Shown piece by piece: positions 36,211 to 44,623 of a stretch of 64,000 nucleotides of DNA. The DNA is from Streptomyces olindensis (GTDB lineage: Bacteria; Actinomycetota; Actinomycetes; Streptomycetales; Streptomycetaceae): assembly GCA_000696115.1 (NCBI GenBank), contig JJOH01000019.1:434001-498000 (forward strand). The letters run 5' to 3'. The position numbers and the translations under genes are program-made. Position 1 is the first letter of the stretch. Each line of letters opens with the position of its first letter. The notes beneath the pieces are model-generated. The model ran no database searches and was not told the DNA's origin. It saw nothing but the letters and a program-made list of their open reading frames with translations.

Positions 36211-37944
36211 ATGTCGGACAACCGCCTGTTGCACACCCGGGTTCTCGAAGGGACGCAGGCGGCCACCGCCTGGCTCGACAGCACCGGACGGCCCATGGGC
36301 TACCGGGAGCTGATCGAGCGGTCGCAGCGGCTGGCGGAACGGCTGGCCGAAGCCGGGGCAGGGCCGGGCGAACGGGTCACGCTGTTCCTGGAGCGCGGCG
36401 CCGACATGGCGGTCGCCATGCTGGGCGTGTTACAGACCGGCGCGGCGTTCGTGCCGCTGGGACTGGGCGAACCCGCACCCCGGCTGGCCCGGATCCTGGA
36501 GGACTGTGCGCCGGCGGTGGCGTTGGTCCACGAGGCGACGGCGCCCCGCTTCGGGTACGCCGGCATCCGCACCATCCGCGTCGACACGGACGGGGACCTG
36601 GGTGCGGACGGGGCACGGAGCCCGGCCGGCGCCGTCTCCCCGGACGATCCCGCGTACGTCATCTACACCTCCGGATCGTCCGGCACTCCCAAGGGGGTGG
36701 TCGTCGAGCACCGCAACCTGACGCCCCATCTGGACTGGCTCGCCGGGCAACTGCCGCTGGGGCCGGGCGACCGGCTGCTGCAGGTGGCGCCGTACACCTT
36801 CGACGCCTCGCTGACCGACTACTTCTGGCCGCTGGGCGCAGGCGCCACGGTGGTCTCGCTCGCGGAGGGAGAGCATCTGGACCCACTCGCCATCGCCACC
36901 GCGCTGGCCGAGCAGGACATCACCGCGGTCCGGCTGCCCCCGGCGATCCTGCCGCTGCTGCTGGAGGAGCCGCGCCTGCGGGAGGCCACCCGTCTGCGGT
37001 ACCTGATCTGCGGCGGGGACCGGCTGCCCTCGGCGGTGGCCCGCCGCATCACCGAGCTGCTGCCCGGTGTCCGGGTGTTCAACCGGTACGGGCCCACCGA
37101 GACAGCCGTGGCCGTCACCTACCACGAGTTCGACGCCGCCGCGGACACCGGGCCGGACGTACCGATCGGGCGGGGCATCACCGGCGTGGAGCTGAACGTC
37201 TCACCGGACGGGGAGCTGCTGATCGGCGGTGACTGCGTGGCGCGCGGCTATCTGGGCGACGCGGTGCTGACCGCCGAGCGCTTCGTCCAGCTGCCGGGCC
37301 TGGGACGGGTGTTCCGTTCCGGGGACCGGGTCCGGACGACCCCCGCGGGGGCTCTGGAGTTCCTGGGCCGCAACGACGAACAGGTGCAGGTCAACGGGCA
37401 CCGCGTGGAGATCGGGGAGGTGCAGGCCGCGCTGCGTTCGCACCCGGACGTGGAAGACTGCGCCGTTCTGCTGCCTCCCCACGACCAGGCACTGGCCGCG
37501 TTCGTGGTGGCCGCGGAGGGCTCGGCCGACGGGATCCACGACCACCTGCGGGACCGGCTGCCCGGCCACATGGTGCCCAGCACGATCACGTTCGTGCCGC
37601 GGCTGCCGATGACCGACCGCGGCAAGGTGGATCTCGCAGCCCTGCGGGCCCTGCACACCGCGCCCGCCGCGGTCCCGGCGGCTGCCGCGGCGCCGGAAGC
37701 CGCCACGGACCCGGTGCGGGAGACGGTCGCCGGGGTCTGGTCCCAGCTGCTCGGCGGCATCGAACTCCGCGACGAGGACGACTTCTTCGAACGGGGCGGG
37801 CATTCGCTGCTCGCGGTGCAGGCGGCCGGCCGGATCCGCAAGGAGCTGGGCCACCGCATACCGGTGCGGATCATGTTCGAGAAGCCGACCCTGGGTGAGT
37901 TCACCCGGGCCGTCACGGAGCTCGTGGCCGCCGCGGAGGGGTGA
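36211..37944 (+). CDS. NRPS protein: adenylation-PCP didomain, substrate unclear
   Basis: The protein has 577 residues. The A domain shows YTSGSSGTPKG (A3), NRYGPTE (A5), the aspartate-bearing RSGDRVR (A7-like), the hinge region with GRNDEQVQVNGHRVE (A8) and Lys in MTDRGKVDL (A10). The PCP has GGHSLLAV with Ser532. By alignment to GrsA the specificity residues read D-A-T-R-I-G-R-V-A-K, which I do not recognise as a standard code; its D-x-T-(K/R)-x-G start is closest to Asx-type codes. Codon 74 (36430-36432) is TTA, implying bldA dependence. GAGGGG lies 6 nt or so before the ATG. It ends in a strong shared terminator with the convergent free C-domain gene. Confidence 0.92.
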   Translation: MSDNRLLHTRVLEGTQAATAWLDSTGRPMGYRELIERSQRLAERLAEAGAGPGERVTLFLERGADMAVAMLGVLQTGAAFVPLGLGEPAPRLARILEDCAPAVALVHEATAPRFGYAGIRTIRVDTDGDLGADGARSPAGAVSPDDPAYVIYTSGSSGTPKGVVVEHRNLTPHLDWLAGQLPLGPGDRLLQVAPYTFDASLTDYFWPLGAGATVVSLAEGEHLDPLAIATALAEQDITAVRLPPAILPLLLEEPRLREATRLRYLICGGDRLPSAVARRITELLPGVRVFNRYGPTETAVAVTYHEFDAAADTGPDVPIGRGITGVELNVSPDGELLIGGDCVARGYLGDAVLTAERFVQLPGLGRVFRSGDRVRTTPAGALEFLGRNDEQVQVNGHRVEIGEVQAALRSHPDVEDCAVLLPPHDQALAAFVVAAEGSADGIHDHLRDRLPGHMVPSTITFVPRLPMTDRGKVDLAALRALHTAPAAVPAAAAAPEAATDPVRETVAGVWSQLLGGIELRDEDDFFERGGHSLLAVQAAGRIRKELGHRIPVRIMFEKPTLGEFTRAVTELVAAAEG

Positions 37945-37954
37945 CCACGCAGAC

Positions 37955-37992
37955 GTGGCCGGGCGCCCGGCACGCCGCCGGGGCCCGGCCAC
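37955..37992. terminator. Bidirectional hairpin between convergent NRPS genes
   Basis: GTGGCCGGGC (37955-37964) and GCCCGGCCAC (37983-37992) are perfectly complementary 10-bp arms around an 18-nt loop. They lie in the 57-bp gap between the 3' ends of the A-PCP gene and the free condensation-domain gene. Position and stem strength fit a shared intrinsic-type terminator. Confidence 0.65.
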
Positions 37993-38001
37993 CTGCCGGG
38001 G

Positions 38002-39237
38002 TCAGGATGCCTGGGCGGTGGAGCCGGCGAACGTCTCCCGCAGTGCGTCGCCGACAACGTCCGCCGCGGCGGCGGGCACGATCGTGGAGTCGTGGTCGAT
38101 CCGCAGCGCCAGCTCCTCCCGGTCCTGCACCGCCGTGACGATCACCGGCTCGTGGGTCCTGTTGCCCGCCGGATACGTGAAGCGGCCGGACACCCCGTCC
38201 AGGACCGGCGCGGGGCGGCGCGTGCGGTCGATGAGGGTGAGCACGAGGTCGAGGTGGCCGGTCCAGGATGCCTTGGCCGCCCTGGCGGCCCGGACGACCT
38301 CGTCGAACGGTGTGTCCGCGAACTCCAGGTCCTCGTACCAGCTCTCCTGGACCCCCTCGTCCCCCGGGTTGGCCAGCACCGTGTTGATGAAGCAGCCGAC
38401 GACACCCTCCCTGTCGCGACCTCCCCAGGTGTAGGCGACCGGAGCGGTTCCCGGGATCCGTGACAACGCCGTGTGGCAGGCGGCCAGCAGCGTCGGGAAC
38501 GGCCGGTCCCTCCCGGTCCCCGGCAAGGCGACCCGCTGCCAGGCCGAGGCGCAGGGGCCGGGCCCGTGTGGGTCCGTGCCCCACAGGCCGGGTCCGGCGT
38601 CGCGCACCCGCGACCGCCAGTGCTCCAGCGCCTCCGGCCCGCTGGCCTCGTGCTCCGTCTCCAACTGCTGCTCCACCGCTTCCCGGTAGAGCTCCAGGCC
38701 GGACGCGGCCGAGGAGCCCGGCTCACCCGCCGGACCGTGGTAGCCGGACATCAGCTCGTCCAGCACCAGACCGGTCGACTCACCGTCGCAGACCAGATGG
38801 TCGAAGCCGATGGCCAGGAGGTCCCGGTGCTCGTCGCGGGCCAGCAGCACCCGGAACGGAGCAGGCCTGACCGGCCAGTTGTCCAGGGCGTCCCACAGGG
38901 CACGGTCGCTGTCCGGGGCCGGGATCTCCCGCACGACCGGTCCCTCGGGGAGCGGATCGATCCGCAGGACCGGTACGCCGCCGACGACGTCCGGCGCGCC
39001 ACGCAGCGCCGGATGCTGCCGCAGGACCGACCGCACAGCCTGTTCCAGACGGGGGACCGACAGCAGTCCGGGCGGGAACTCCAGGAAGACCGGCAGGATC
39101 TGCGCCCGGTCGTGCGGATCGCTGGACCGGGCGTGGTGGAACCGTCGCTGAGCGCCGGTCAGCGGCATCAGCTCGTCGGCTCCGTCGTGGACGAGGGCGT
39201 AGTGCTTGCGGTACGTCCCGGTGATGCTGCGGTGCAT
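38002..39237 (-). CDS. Free-standing NRPS condensation domain
   Basis: This 411-residue protein is a single condensation domain without carrier or adenylation partner. Its active-site motif reads DHLVCDG (146-152). The second, catalytic His (147) and the Asp-Gly are kept while the first His is replaced by Asp, a tolerated variation. The opening LMPLTGAQRRFHHAR matches the C1 core, and FINTVLAN resembles a late C core. It must join substrates held on separate carrier proteins encoded nearby. AAAGG lies 6 nt before the ATG. The thioesterase gene lies 101 bp upstream on the same strand. A glycolipid/lipid-type acyl transferase of the C superfamily is an alternative. Confidence 0.82.
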   Translation of the reverse strand: MHRSITGTYRKHYALVHDGADELMPLTGAQRRFHHARSSDPHDRAQILPVFLEFPPGLLSVPRLEQAVRSVLRQHPALRGAPDVVGGVPVLRIDPLPEGPVVREIPAPDSDRALWDALDNWPVRPAPFRVLLARDEHRDLLAIGFDHLVCDGESTGLVLDELMSGYHGPAGEPGSSAASGLELYREAVEQQLETEHEASGPEALEHWRSRVRDAGPGLWGTDPHGPGPCASAWQRVALPGTGRDRPFPTLLAACHTALSRIPGTAPVAYTWGGRDREGVVGCFINTVLANPGDEGVQESWYEDLEFADTPFDEVVRAARAAKASWTGHLDLVLTLIDRTRRPAPVLDGVSGRFTYPAGNRTHEPVIVTAVQDREELALRIDHDSTIVPAAAADVVGDALRETFAGSTAQAS

Positions 39238-39338
39238 GGCTGGCCTTTACTGTGCTCGGGGCTTTCGCTGCGCTGATCGCTGCCGACTGTCCGACCCCCG
39301 GGGCGGTCGTCGCGGGGACGACCGCCCCCGGGGGGCCG

Positions 39339-40088
39339 TCACCGGGCCATGGCCCGTTCGGCGCGGATCAGATCGGACCGCACGGTGTCGCTGAGCAGCC
39401 GGCCGAGACCATCGAGGTCCTGCCGGGTGTGGAAGTGACCTCCTGGCCGCGCGTGCGACTCGAAGGCCCCGTCGGTGTGCTCGCGCCAGCCCTCCACCCA
39501 CGCCGGGCCGTTCGGCTCGTCGGCACCGACCAAGGCGGTGAGGGGGCTGCTCAGCCGCGGACCGGGCAGGTACTCGTACGTCTCCAGCACCTGCAGGTCG
39601 GCGCGGTAGCAGGCCAGTGCGGCGGCGAGCAGTTCCTGGTCGGCGCTGGTCGCCGCCGGCAGCGGGCCCCAGCGCCGCTCGATCTCGGCGTGCAGCTCGG
39701 CATCGTCGAGCAGGTGCAGCGGCTCGGCCGGACTCTTCAGCGGCGGGGCCGGACACGAGGAGACGAACAGGCGCAACGGCTGCGGTTGCAGGGCCCTGGC
39801 CACCTCGAAGGCGACGAGTGCCCCCAGACTGTGGCCGAACAGGGCGAACGGCGGGGTGAACCGCACCTGCGCGACGATCTCGCTCACCAATTCGGACATC
39901 GAGGTCAGCGCCGGCTGCCCGAGGTTGTGCGCCCGGCCCGGCGGCTGCACGGCCACCAGCCGCAGGCCTGTCGTGTGCGAGGCCCACCGTGCGTACTCCC
40001 CGGCCGCACCGCCCGCGTGCGGGAAGCAGTACAGGCTGGTGACGGAGGTGCCCGGTTCCGGACGTTCGATCACCCGGATCTCAGCCAC
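39339..40088 (-). CDS. Type II thioesterase 1 of the NRPS-PKS cluster
   Basis: This 249-residue alpha/beta hydrolase has LYCFPHAGGAAGEY at the N-terminus, the nucleophile elbow GHSLG, Asp in LVGADEP and His in PGGHFH: the complete triad of RifR-like type II thioesterases. The GTG start at 40088 overlaps the 3' end of the PCP-KS-ACP gene by 8 bp, so it is co-translated with that protein. It probably removes misprimed groups from carriers, or, since no carrier protein here has its own TE domain, releases the final product. Confidence 0.92.
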   Translation of the reverse strand: MAEIRVIERPEPGTSVTSLYCFPHAGGAAGEYARWASHTTGLRLVAVQPPGRAHNLGQPALTSMSELVSEIVAQVRFTPPFALFGHSLGALVAFEVARALQPQPLRLFVSSCPAPPLKSPAEPLHLLDDAELHAEIERRWGPLPAATSADQELLAAALACYRADLQVLETYEYLPGPRLSSPLTALVGADEPNGPAWVEGWREHTDGAFESHARPGGHFHTRQDLDGLGRLLSDTVRSDLIRAERAMAR

Positions 40089-42636
40089 GGGGCACCGCCT
40101 CGCCGTCGCTCAGCTGCTTCTCGATCAGCGCGGTCAGCTCGCGCACCGTCGGCGCGACGTACATGTCGCGCGCCTCCAGCCGAACCGGCAGCAACTGCTC
40201 CAGCTGGCCCAGCAGCTCGTTCGCGACCAGCGAGTCCCCGCCGAGGTCGAAGAAGTTCGCCTGCGGATCGACGTCCGGTACGCCCAGCATCTGCTTGAAC
40301 AGTCGGGACACCGTCTGCTCGGTGTCCGGTTCGGCGTCGTCCGTACCGGTCGTTGCGCCCGCGCCCGCGACCGCGACCGGGGCCGGTGTCGCGGGTGCGG
40401 TCGGCCCGGCCTCCAGCAGGTAGCGCTGCCGCTGGAACGGGTAGCCGGGCAGCGGCACCCTGCGGGGCTGCCCGGCGTGGGTCTCCGCCCAGTCGACCGG
40501 CAGACCGGCGAGCCACAGCTCGCCCAGCGCGTCCCGCGCGCCCGACGCCGTGACGGCGACGTGGTCCGCCGTCCACCGGGGGTGTTCCCGCAGCCGTGCG
40601 GCCAGCGGTGCGGCTCCGGCGTCGAGGAACAACCGGCCCGGGGTGCCCAGAGCGGCCTCGAGCTGGGCGTCGCTGCTGTCCGGTGTCAGGACGAGGTCCG
40701 TCTTCAGGCCGAGTTTCCTCGCGTACTGCTCCGCCTCCGCGGCGCCGGTCTCCGGGGCCAGCAGGGCCACGGCCCGGCCGTCCCTGGCGTGGTCGCCGGA
40801 GACCAGACGTCCGGGCTCCTCCCCGCGGAGCACCCGCACGGCGTCCTGGAGGTCGTGCACCACCGCGTAACGGCGGTAGCGGTGCTGACGCCGGCCGACC
40901 TGCAACGTCCAGGCCACGTCCTGCAGTTCGAGCTCGGGCTGGTTGTCCAGCCGGTCGGCGACGCGTGCCGTCAGCTCGTCCAGGGCGGCCGGGGTGTGCG
41001 CGGAGAGCACCAGTACCTGCTCCTGGCCGCCGGATGTCCTGGGCAGCGGGGCGGGCGGCTCCTCCAGCACGACGTGCGCGTTGCCGCCGCCCAGTCCGCG
41101 CGCGGTGACGCCGGCCCGGCGCGGCACTCCGACGGGCTTCCACTGGGTGGCCTCGGTCACCACGGTGAACGGACCGGCCGCGAAGTCGATGTCCGGGTTC
41201 GGCTCGCTGTAGTGGAGGCTCGGGGGGATGACCCCGCGCTCCACCGCGAGCACCGTCTTGATGAACCCGGCGATGCCCGCGGCGGCATCGGTGTGCCCGA
41301 TGTTGCCCTTGACGGAGCCGAGCAGGCACGGCTGCTCGCGCGGCTCCCCGTCGGCGAACGCGTGGTTCAGCCCCGCCACCTCGATGGGGTCACCCACCCG
41401 GGTGCCGGTGCCGTGCGCCTCCAGGTAGGTGATGGACGAGGGCGTCACGTCCGCGGCGCGCTGCGCGGCGCTGATCACCTCGACCTGACCCCGCACGCCC
41501 GGCGCGGTGAACCCGGCCCGCTCCCTGCCGTCGTTGTTGACGGCCGAACCGCGCAGCACGGCGTAGATGTGGTCGCCGTCGGCGACGGCCTCGGACAGCC
41601 GCTTGAGGACGGTGATTCCGCATCCCTGACCGCCGATCACGCCGTCGGCGGCCGCGTCGAACGGCCGGCAGGTGCCCGAGGGAGAGGTGATACCGCCGAC
41701 CCGGTAGTTGTCCAGGGCGGCGGGCAGCCGCACCGAGGTGCCGCCGGCCAGCGCCAGGTCGCACTCCCCGGACAGCAGCGCCCGCGCGGCGAAGTGCACG
41801 GCGTACAGCGATGTCGCGCAGGCCGCCTGGACGTTGGCGGTCGGCCCCCGCAGGCCCAGCTTGTAGGAGACGCGACTGGCGAGGTAGTCGCTGGTGGTGC
41901 CGGTCAGGATGTCCCAGCTGGTGATCGACGGGTCTTCCTGCTGCCTGGCGCGCAGGGTCTCCGTGTAGGTGGAGAGGCTGCACCCGGCGTAGATGCCGAT
42001 CAGGCCGGGGAAGCGGTCCGGGTCGTAGCCGGCGTCCTCGATCGCCTCCAGCGAGCACTCCAGCAGGACCCGGTGCTGGGGGTCGGTGAGCAGCGCCTCA
42101 CGCGGGGTGTAGCCGAAGTAGCCCGCGTCGAACCACTCGGGTTCCGTCAGGAGCCCGCCCGCGGGCACGTACTCACGGATGCCGCCGCCGGGGCTGGAGA
42201 AGCTCTTCCTGGGGAAGCGGCTGACGCTGTCCACGCCGGAGACGAGGTTGTCCCAGAACTGGTCGACGTTTGCCGCGCCCGGGAACCGGCAGGCCAGTCC
42301 GATGACGGCGATGTCCGTGTCGCGCGCGCCTGATCCGGAACGGACCGGCTCCGGCCGTGCGGCCCGCTGCTGTTCCGGCGCCGCCGTCTCCTGCATCGTC
42401 CCGTCGAGGAATGCGGCACAGGCCCGGATCGTGGAGTGGATGAATAACTCGGGCAGCGACGGCCGTACGCCGATGCGCTGCGCGATCCGCTCACGCACCA
42501 GCTGCATGAGCATCGAGTACCCGCCGACTTCGAAGAAGTTGTCGAGTACGCCGACCTCATCGAGTTCGAGGATGTCGCACCAGATTTCGGCGAGTATTCG
42601 CTCGGTTTCTGTGGCGGGCGGCTGATGGGTGCTCAT
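40081..42636 (-). CDS. Hybrid carrier-KS-carrier protein lacking its acyltransferase
   Basis: The protein has 851 residues. An N-terminal carrier (FFEVGGYSMLM, Ser41) is followed by a ketosynthase at about 107-525 with Cys273 in VQAACATSL, His408 in EAHGTGT and His448 in KGNIGHTD, and a C-terminal carrier (FDLGGDSLVA, Ser802). The NVQxACxTSL context resembles KS domains that accept aminoacyl or peptidyl chains. Between KS and the last carrier lies a normal KS-AT linker and a typical post-AT linker (LWLAGLPVDW...PLPGYPFQRQRYL), but only about 85 residues where about 280 of AT should be, with no GHSxG. Malonyl must come from a trans AT. Codon 64 (42445-42447) is TTA. AGGATG precedes the ATG at 42636. 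Confidence 0.92.
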   Translation of the reverse strand: MSTHQPPATETERILAEIWCDILELDEVGVLDNFFEVGGYSMLMQLVRERIAQRIGVRPSLPELFIHSTIRACAAFLDGTMQETAAPEQQRAARPEPVRSGSGARDTDIAVIGLACRFPGAANVDQFWDNLVSGVDSVSRFPRKSFSSPGGGIREYVPAGGLLTEPEWFDAGYFGYTPREALLTDPQHRVLLECSLEAIEDAGYDPDRFPGLIGIYAGCSLSTYTETLRARQQEDPSITSWDILTGTTSDYLASRVSYKLGLRGPTANVQAACATSLYAVHFAARALLSGECDLALAGGTSVRLPAALDNYRVGGITSPSGTCRPFDAAADGVIGGQGCGITVLKRLSEAVADGDHIYAVLRGSAVNNDGRERAGFTAPGVRGQVEVISAAQRAADVTPSSITYLEAHGTGTRVGDPIEVAGLNHAFADGEPREQPCLLGSVKGNIGHTDAAAGIAGFIKTVLAVERGVIPPSLHYSEPNPDIDFAAGPFTVVTEATQWKPVGVPRRAGVTARGLGGGNAHVVLEEPPAPLPRTSGGQEQVLVLSAHTPAALDELTARVADRLDNQPELELQDVAWTLQVGRRQHRYRRYAVVHDLQDAVRVLRGEEPGRLVSGDHARDGRAVALLAPETGAAEAEQYARKLGLKTDLVLTPDSSDAQLEAALGTPGRLFLDAGAAPLAARLREHPRWTADHVAVTASGARDALGELWLAGLPVDWAETHAGQPRRVPLPGYPFQRQRYLLEAGPTAPATPAPVAVAGAGATTGTDDAEPDTEQTVSRLFKQMLGVPDVDPQANFFDLGGDSLVANELLGQLEQLLPVRLEARDMYVAPTVRELTALIEKQLSDGEAVPRG

Positions 42637-43086
42637 CGAATCACATCCTGGCGTCGTCGGCATTCACGGCCATTGAATACCGCCCGGCATGAAGAAGTCA
42701 TCACACTACCCAGTCTCATAGAACCGGCAATTTTCCCGATCGGCCTGCGTCGTGATCCACTACGTCGGCGACTATAACCACGCCAACTGTCCACGGACAA
42801 CAGTCCGACCGTCGATATGCCCTTGTTTGCAAGCTATTTGACGCTACCTCACATGATCCTGACATTTTCCTGTGATGCAGCAGGCCAGGGCACATATTCA
42901 GGCCAAATTAGAGGCGCAACGACCGCGTCGACAGCCCTTGCGGGAACAATGAAACGGGCGTACCGCACATGAGCGGCTCGCGCACACCCAGGCCGATTCC
43001 CCCCTCCCGGCACGATGGCCGGATCAATCTCCTGAAATGCCTGAGCTACACTCCCCGTCGAGTCCGACGACGAATAGTGGGAGCCC
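42637..43086. promoter_or_regulatory. Divergent control region in the centre of the NRPS-PKS cluster
   Basis: This 450-bp, comparatively AT-rich gap separates the leftward KS operon from the rightward TE-SDR-NRPS operon and has no recognisable gene. It contains a nested inverted repeat, ACTGT-N9-ACAGT (42786-42804) with the inner TGTCC-AC-GGACA (42788-42799), and a TTGCAA palindrome shortly after (around 42828). Both promoters must lie here. The repeats are the best candidates for a cluster-specific regulator site, although no such regulator gene is intact within the cluster. Confidence 0.5.
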
Positions 43087-43794
43087 ATGGACACCGAGCA
43101 GCTCTTTCTTGCCTGCCTGCCCTTCGCGGGCAGCGGAGCGGGATTCTTCCGCGAATGGAAAAAGCTGGACATATCGGAATTAACCGTTTTTCCGGTTCAG
43201 TTGCCGGGGCGCGAGGAGCGATTCCTGGATGACCCGTACACCGATGTCGCCGAAGCAGTCGCCGAACTGGCGCCGCAGATCGCGTCGGGGGCCGGGGAAG
43301 GCACGGACATCGCACTGTTCGGGCACAGCCTCGGTGCGGTGCTCGCCTACGAGATCGCCAGGGAACTCGAACGGACCGGTCACCGACTGCGTCATCTGTA
43401 CGTCAGTGGATCACCCGGGCCGCACAACGGGCGGACCGAGCGCGCCACCGGCCTGCCCGACGAGGAGTTCCTGGCCGGGGTGCAGCGCTTCGCCGGCTAC
43501 CGGCACGCCGCCTTCGACGACCCGGAACTGGTCGAGGTGCTGCTCCCGGTGCTGCGGGCGGACGTGGAGATGCACGAGAACTACCGGGCGAGCAGCACCG
43601 AACCGCTCTCGGTGCCGATCACCGCCCTGCGCGGCGAGGACGACGAACTCGTCTCCCGGGAGCAGGCCGGACAGTGGTCCGCGGTGACGCGCGGGCCGTT
43701 CGCCTACCAGGAACTGCCGGGCGGCCACATGTACCTCGTCGACCAGCCCGAACAGATGCTGCGCCTCATGGCCGGGAGCCCGGCATGCGGCTGA
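43087..43794 (+). CDS. Type II thioesterase 2 of the NRPS-PKS cluster (TTA codon)
   Basis: This 235-residue RifR-like thioesterase has LACLPFAGSGAGFF at the start, the nucleophile GHSLG, Asp in RGEDDE and His in PGGHMY. Codon 32 (43180-43182) is TTA, suggesting that the first gene of the rightward operon waits for bldA. Its last 10 bp overlap the start of the SDR gene. It has the same fold and function class as the other two thioesterases but differs strongly in sequence, so it is not a recent duplicate. Confidence 0.92.
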   Translation: MDTEQLFLACLPFAGSGAGFFREWKKLDISELTVFPVQLPGREERFLDDPYTDVAEAVAELAPQIASGAGEGTDIALFGHSLGAVLAYEIARELERTGHRLRHLYVSGSPGPHNGRTERATGLPDEEFLAGVQRFAGYRHAAFDDPELVEVLLPVLRADVEMHENYRASSTEPLSVPITALRGEDDELVSREQAGQWSAVTRGPFAYQELPGGHMYLVDQPEQMLRLMAGSPACG

Positions 43795-44609
43795 CCGGCA
43801 AGACCGCGATCGTCACCGGCGCAGCCCGCGGTCTGGGCCGCGCCTGCGCGCTCACGTTCGCCGCCGAAGGAGCGGACCTGCTGCTGCTGGACATCGCGCA
43901 GGACCTCGACGGCGTGCCCTACCCGCTCGGAACGGCCGGCCAGCTGGAACACACCGCGGACCTGTGCCGGCAGGCGGGCGCCGCGACGGTGACCGCCGCC
44001 GTCGACGTGCGCGACGCCCGGCAGTGCGCCCGGGCCGTCGACCAGGCACTGGACCGCTTCGGCAGGGTGGACGTGCTGGTCAACAACGCCGGCATCGCCT
44101 CGCCGTCCGGGAAGGTCGCACACGACATCAGCGAGCGTGAGTGGTCGCTCATGATCGACGTCGACCTGTCCGGCGCCTGGCGGATGATGAAGGCGGTCGC
44201 ACCGGCGATGGTGCAGCGCAGGTCCGGCAGCATCATCAACGTGTCCTCGACCGCGGGCACGGTCGGATACCGGCACTTCGCGAGCTACGTCGCAGCCAAG
44301 CACGGACTGATCGGGCTCACCCGGGCGGCCGCCCTGGACTACGCCCCGGTGCAGGTCCGGGTGAACGCCCTGTGCCCCGGATCGGTCCGTGACGACCCGG
44401 TGCTGGAGGGCAGGATGCTCGCCGAGATCGCCCGGTCGCTGGAGGTCTCCGTCGACGATCACGAGCGGATCTTCGTCCGGGACCAGCCGATGAACGCGCT
44501 GATCGAACCGTCCGACATCGCCAACGCGGCACTGTGGCTGGCGACGGACGAGTCACGCCAGGTCACCGGCAGCGTGCTGACTGTCGACGGCGGCTTCACA
44601 TCCCGATGA
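43785..44609 (+). CDS. SDR oxidoreductase of the mycofactocin/carveol-dehydrogenase type
   Basis: This 274-residue SDR has the cofactor motif TGAARGLG near the N-terminus, NNAG, the catalytic Ser in NVSS and YVAAK. A characteristic insertion after the second beta strand (LLLDIAQDLDGVPYPLGTAGQLEHTADLCRQAG region) and the ending SDIANAALWLATDESRQVTG match the carveol-dehydrogenase-like SDRs that hold NAD tightly and use mycofactocin as external electron carrier. Its ATG overlaps the upstream TE gene by 10 bp, and the NRPS gene starts 14 bp downstream with AGGAGG. A reduction or oxidation of the assembly-line intermediate is likely. Confidence 0.88.
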   Translation: MRLTGKTAIVTGAARGLGRACALTFAAEGADLLLLDIAQDLDGVPYPLGTAGQLEHTADLCRQAGAATVTAAVDVRDARQCARAVDQALDRFGRVDVLVNNAGIASPSGKVAHDISEREWSLMIDVDLSGAWRMMKAVAPAMVQRRSGSIINVSSTAGTVGYRHFASYVAAKHGLIGLTRAAALDYAPVQVRVNALCPGSVRDDPVLEGRMLAEIARSLEVSVDDHERIFVRDQPMNALIEPSDIANAALWLATDESRQVTGSVLTVDGGFTSR

Positions 44610-44623
44610 CCAGGAGGTCACCC

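Noticed and set aside
38002..39237. Free C protein as inactive because the first His of HHxxxDG is Asp
   Set aside because: The catalytic second His and the Asp-Gly are intact, and the first His is not strictly required in this superfamily, so it is annotated as probably active.
40081..42636. KS as a non-elongating or decarboxylating domain because the DTACSSS motif is altered
   Set aside because: The active-site Cys and both His residues are present, and the VQxACxTS form fits KSs that accept aminoacyl chains.
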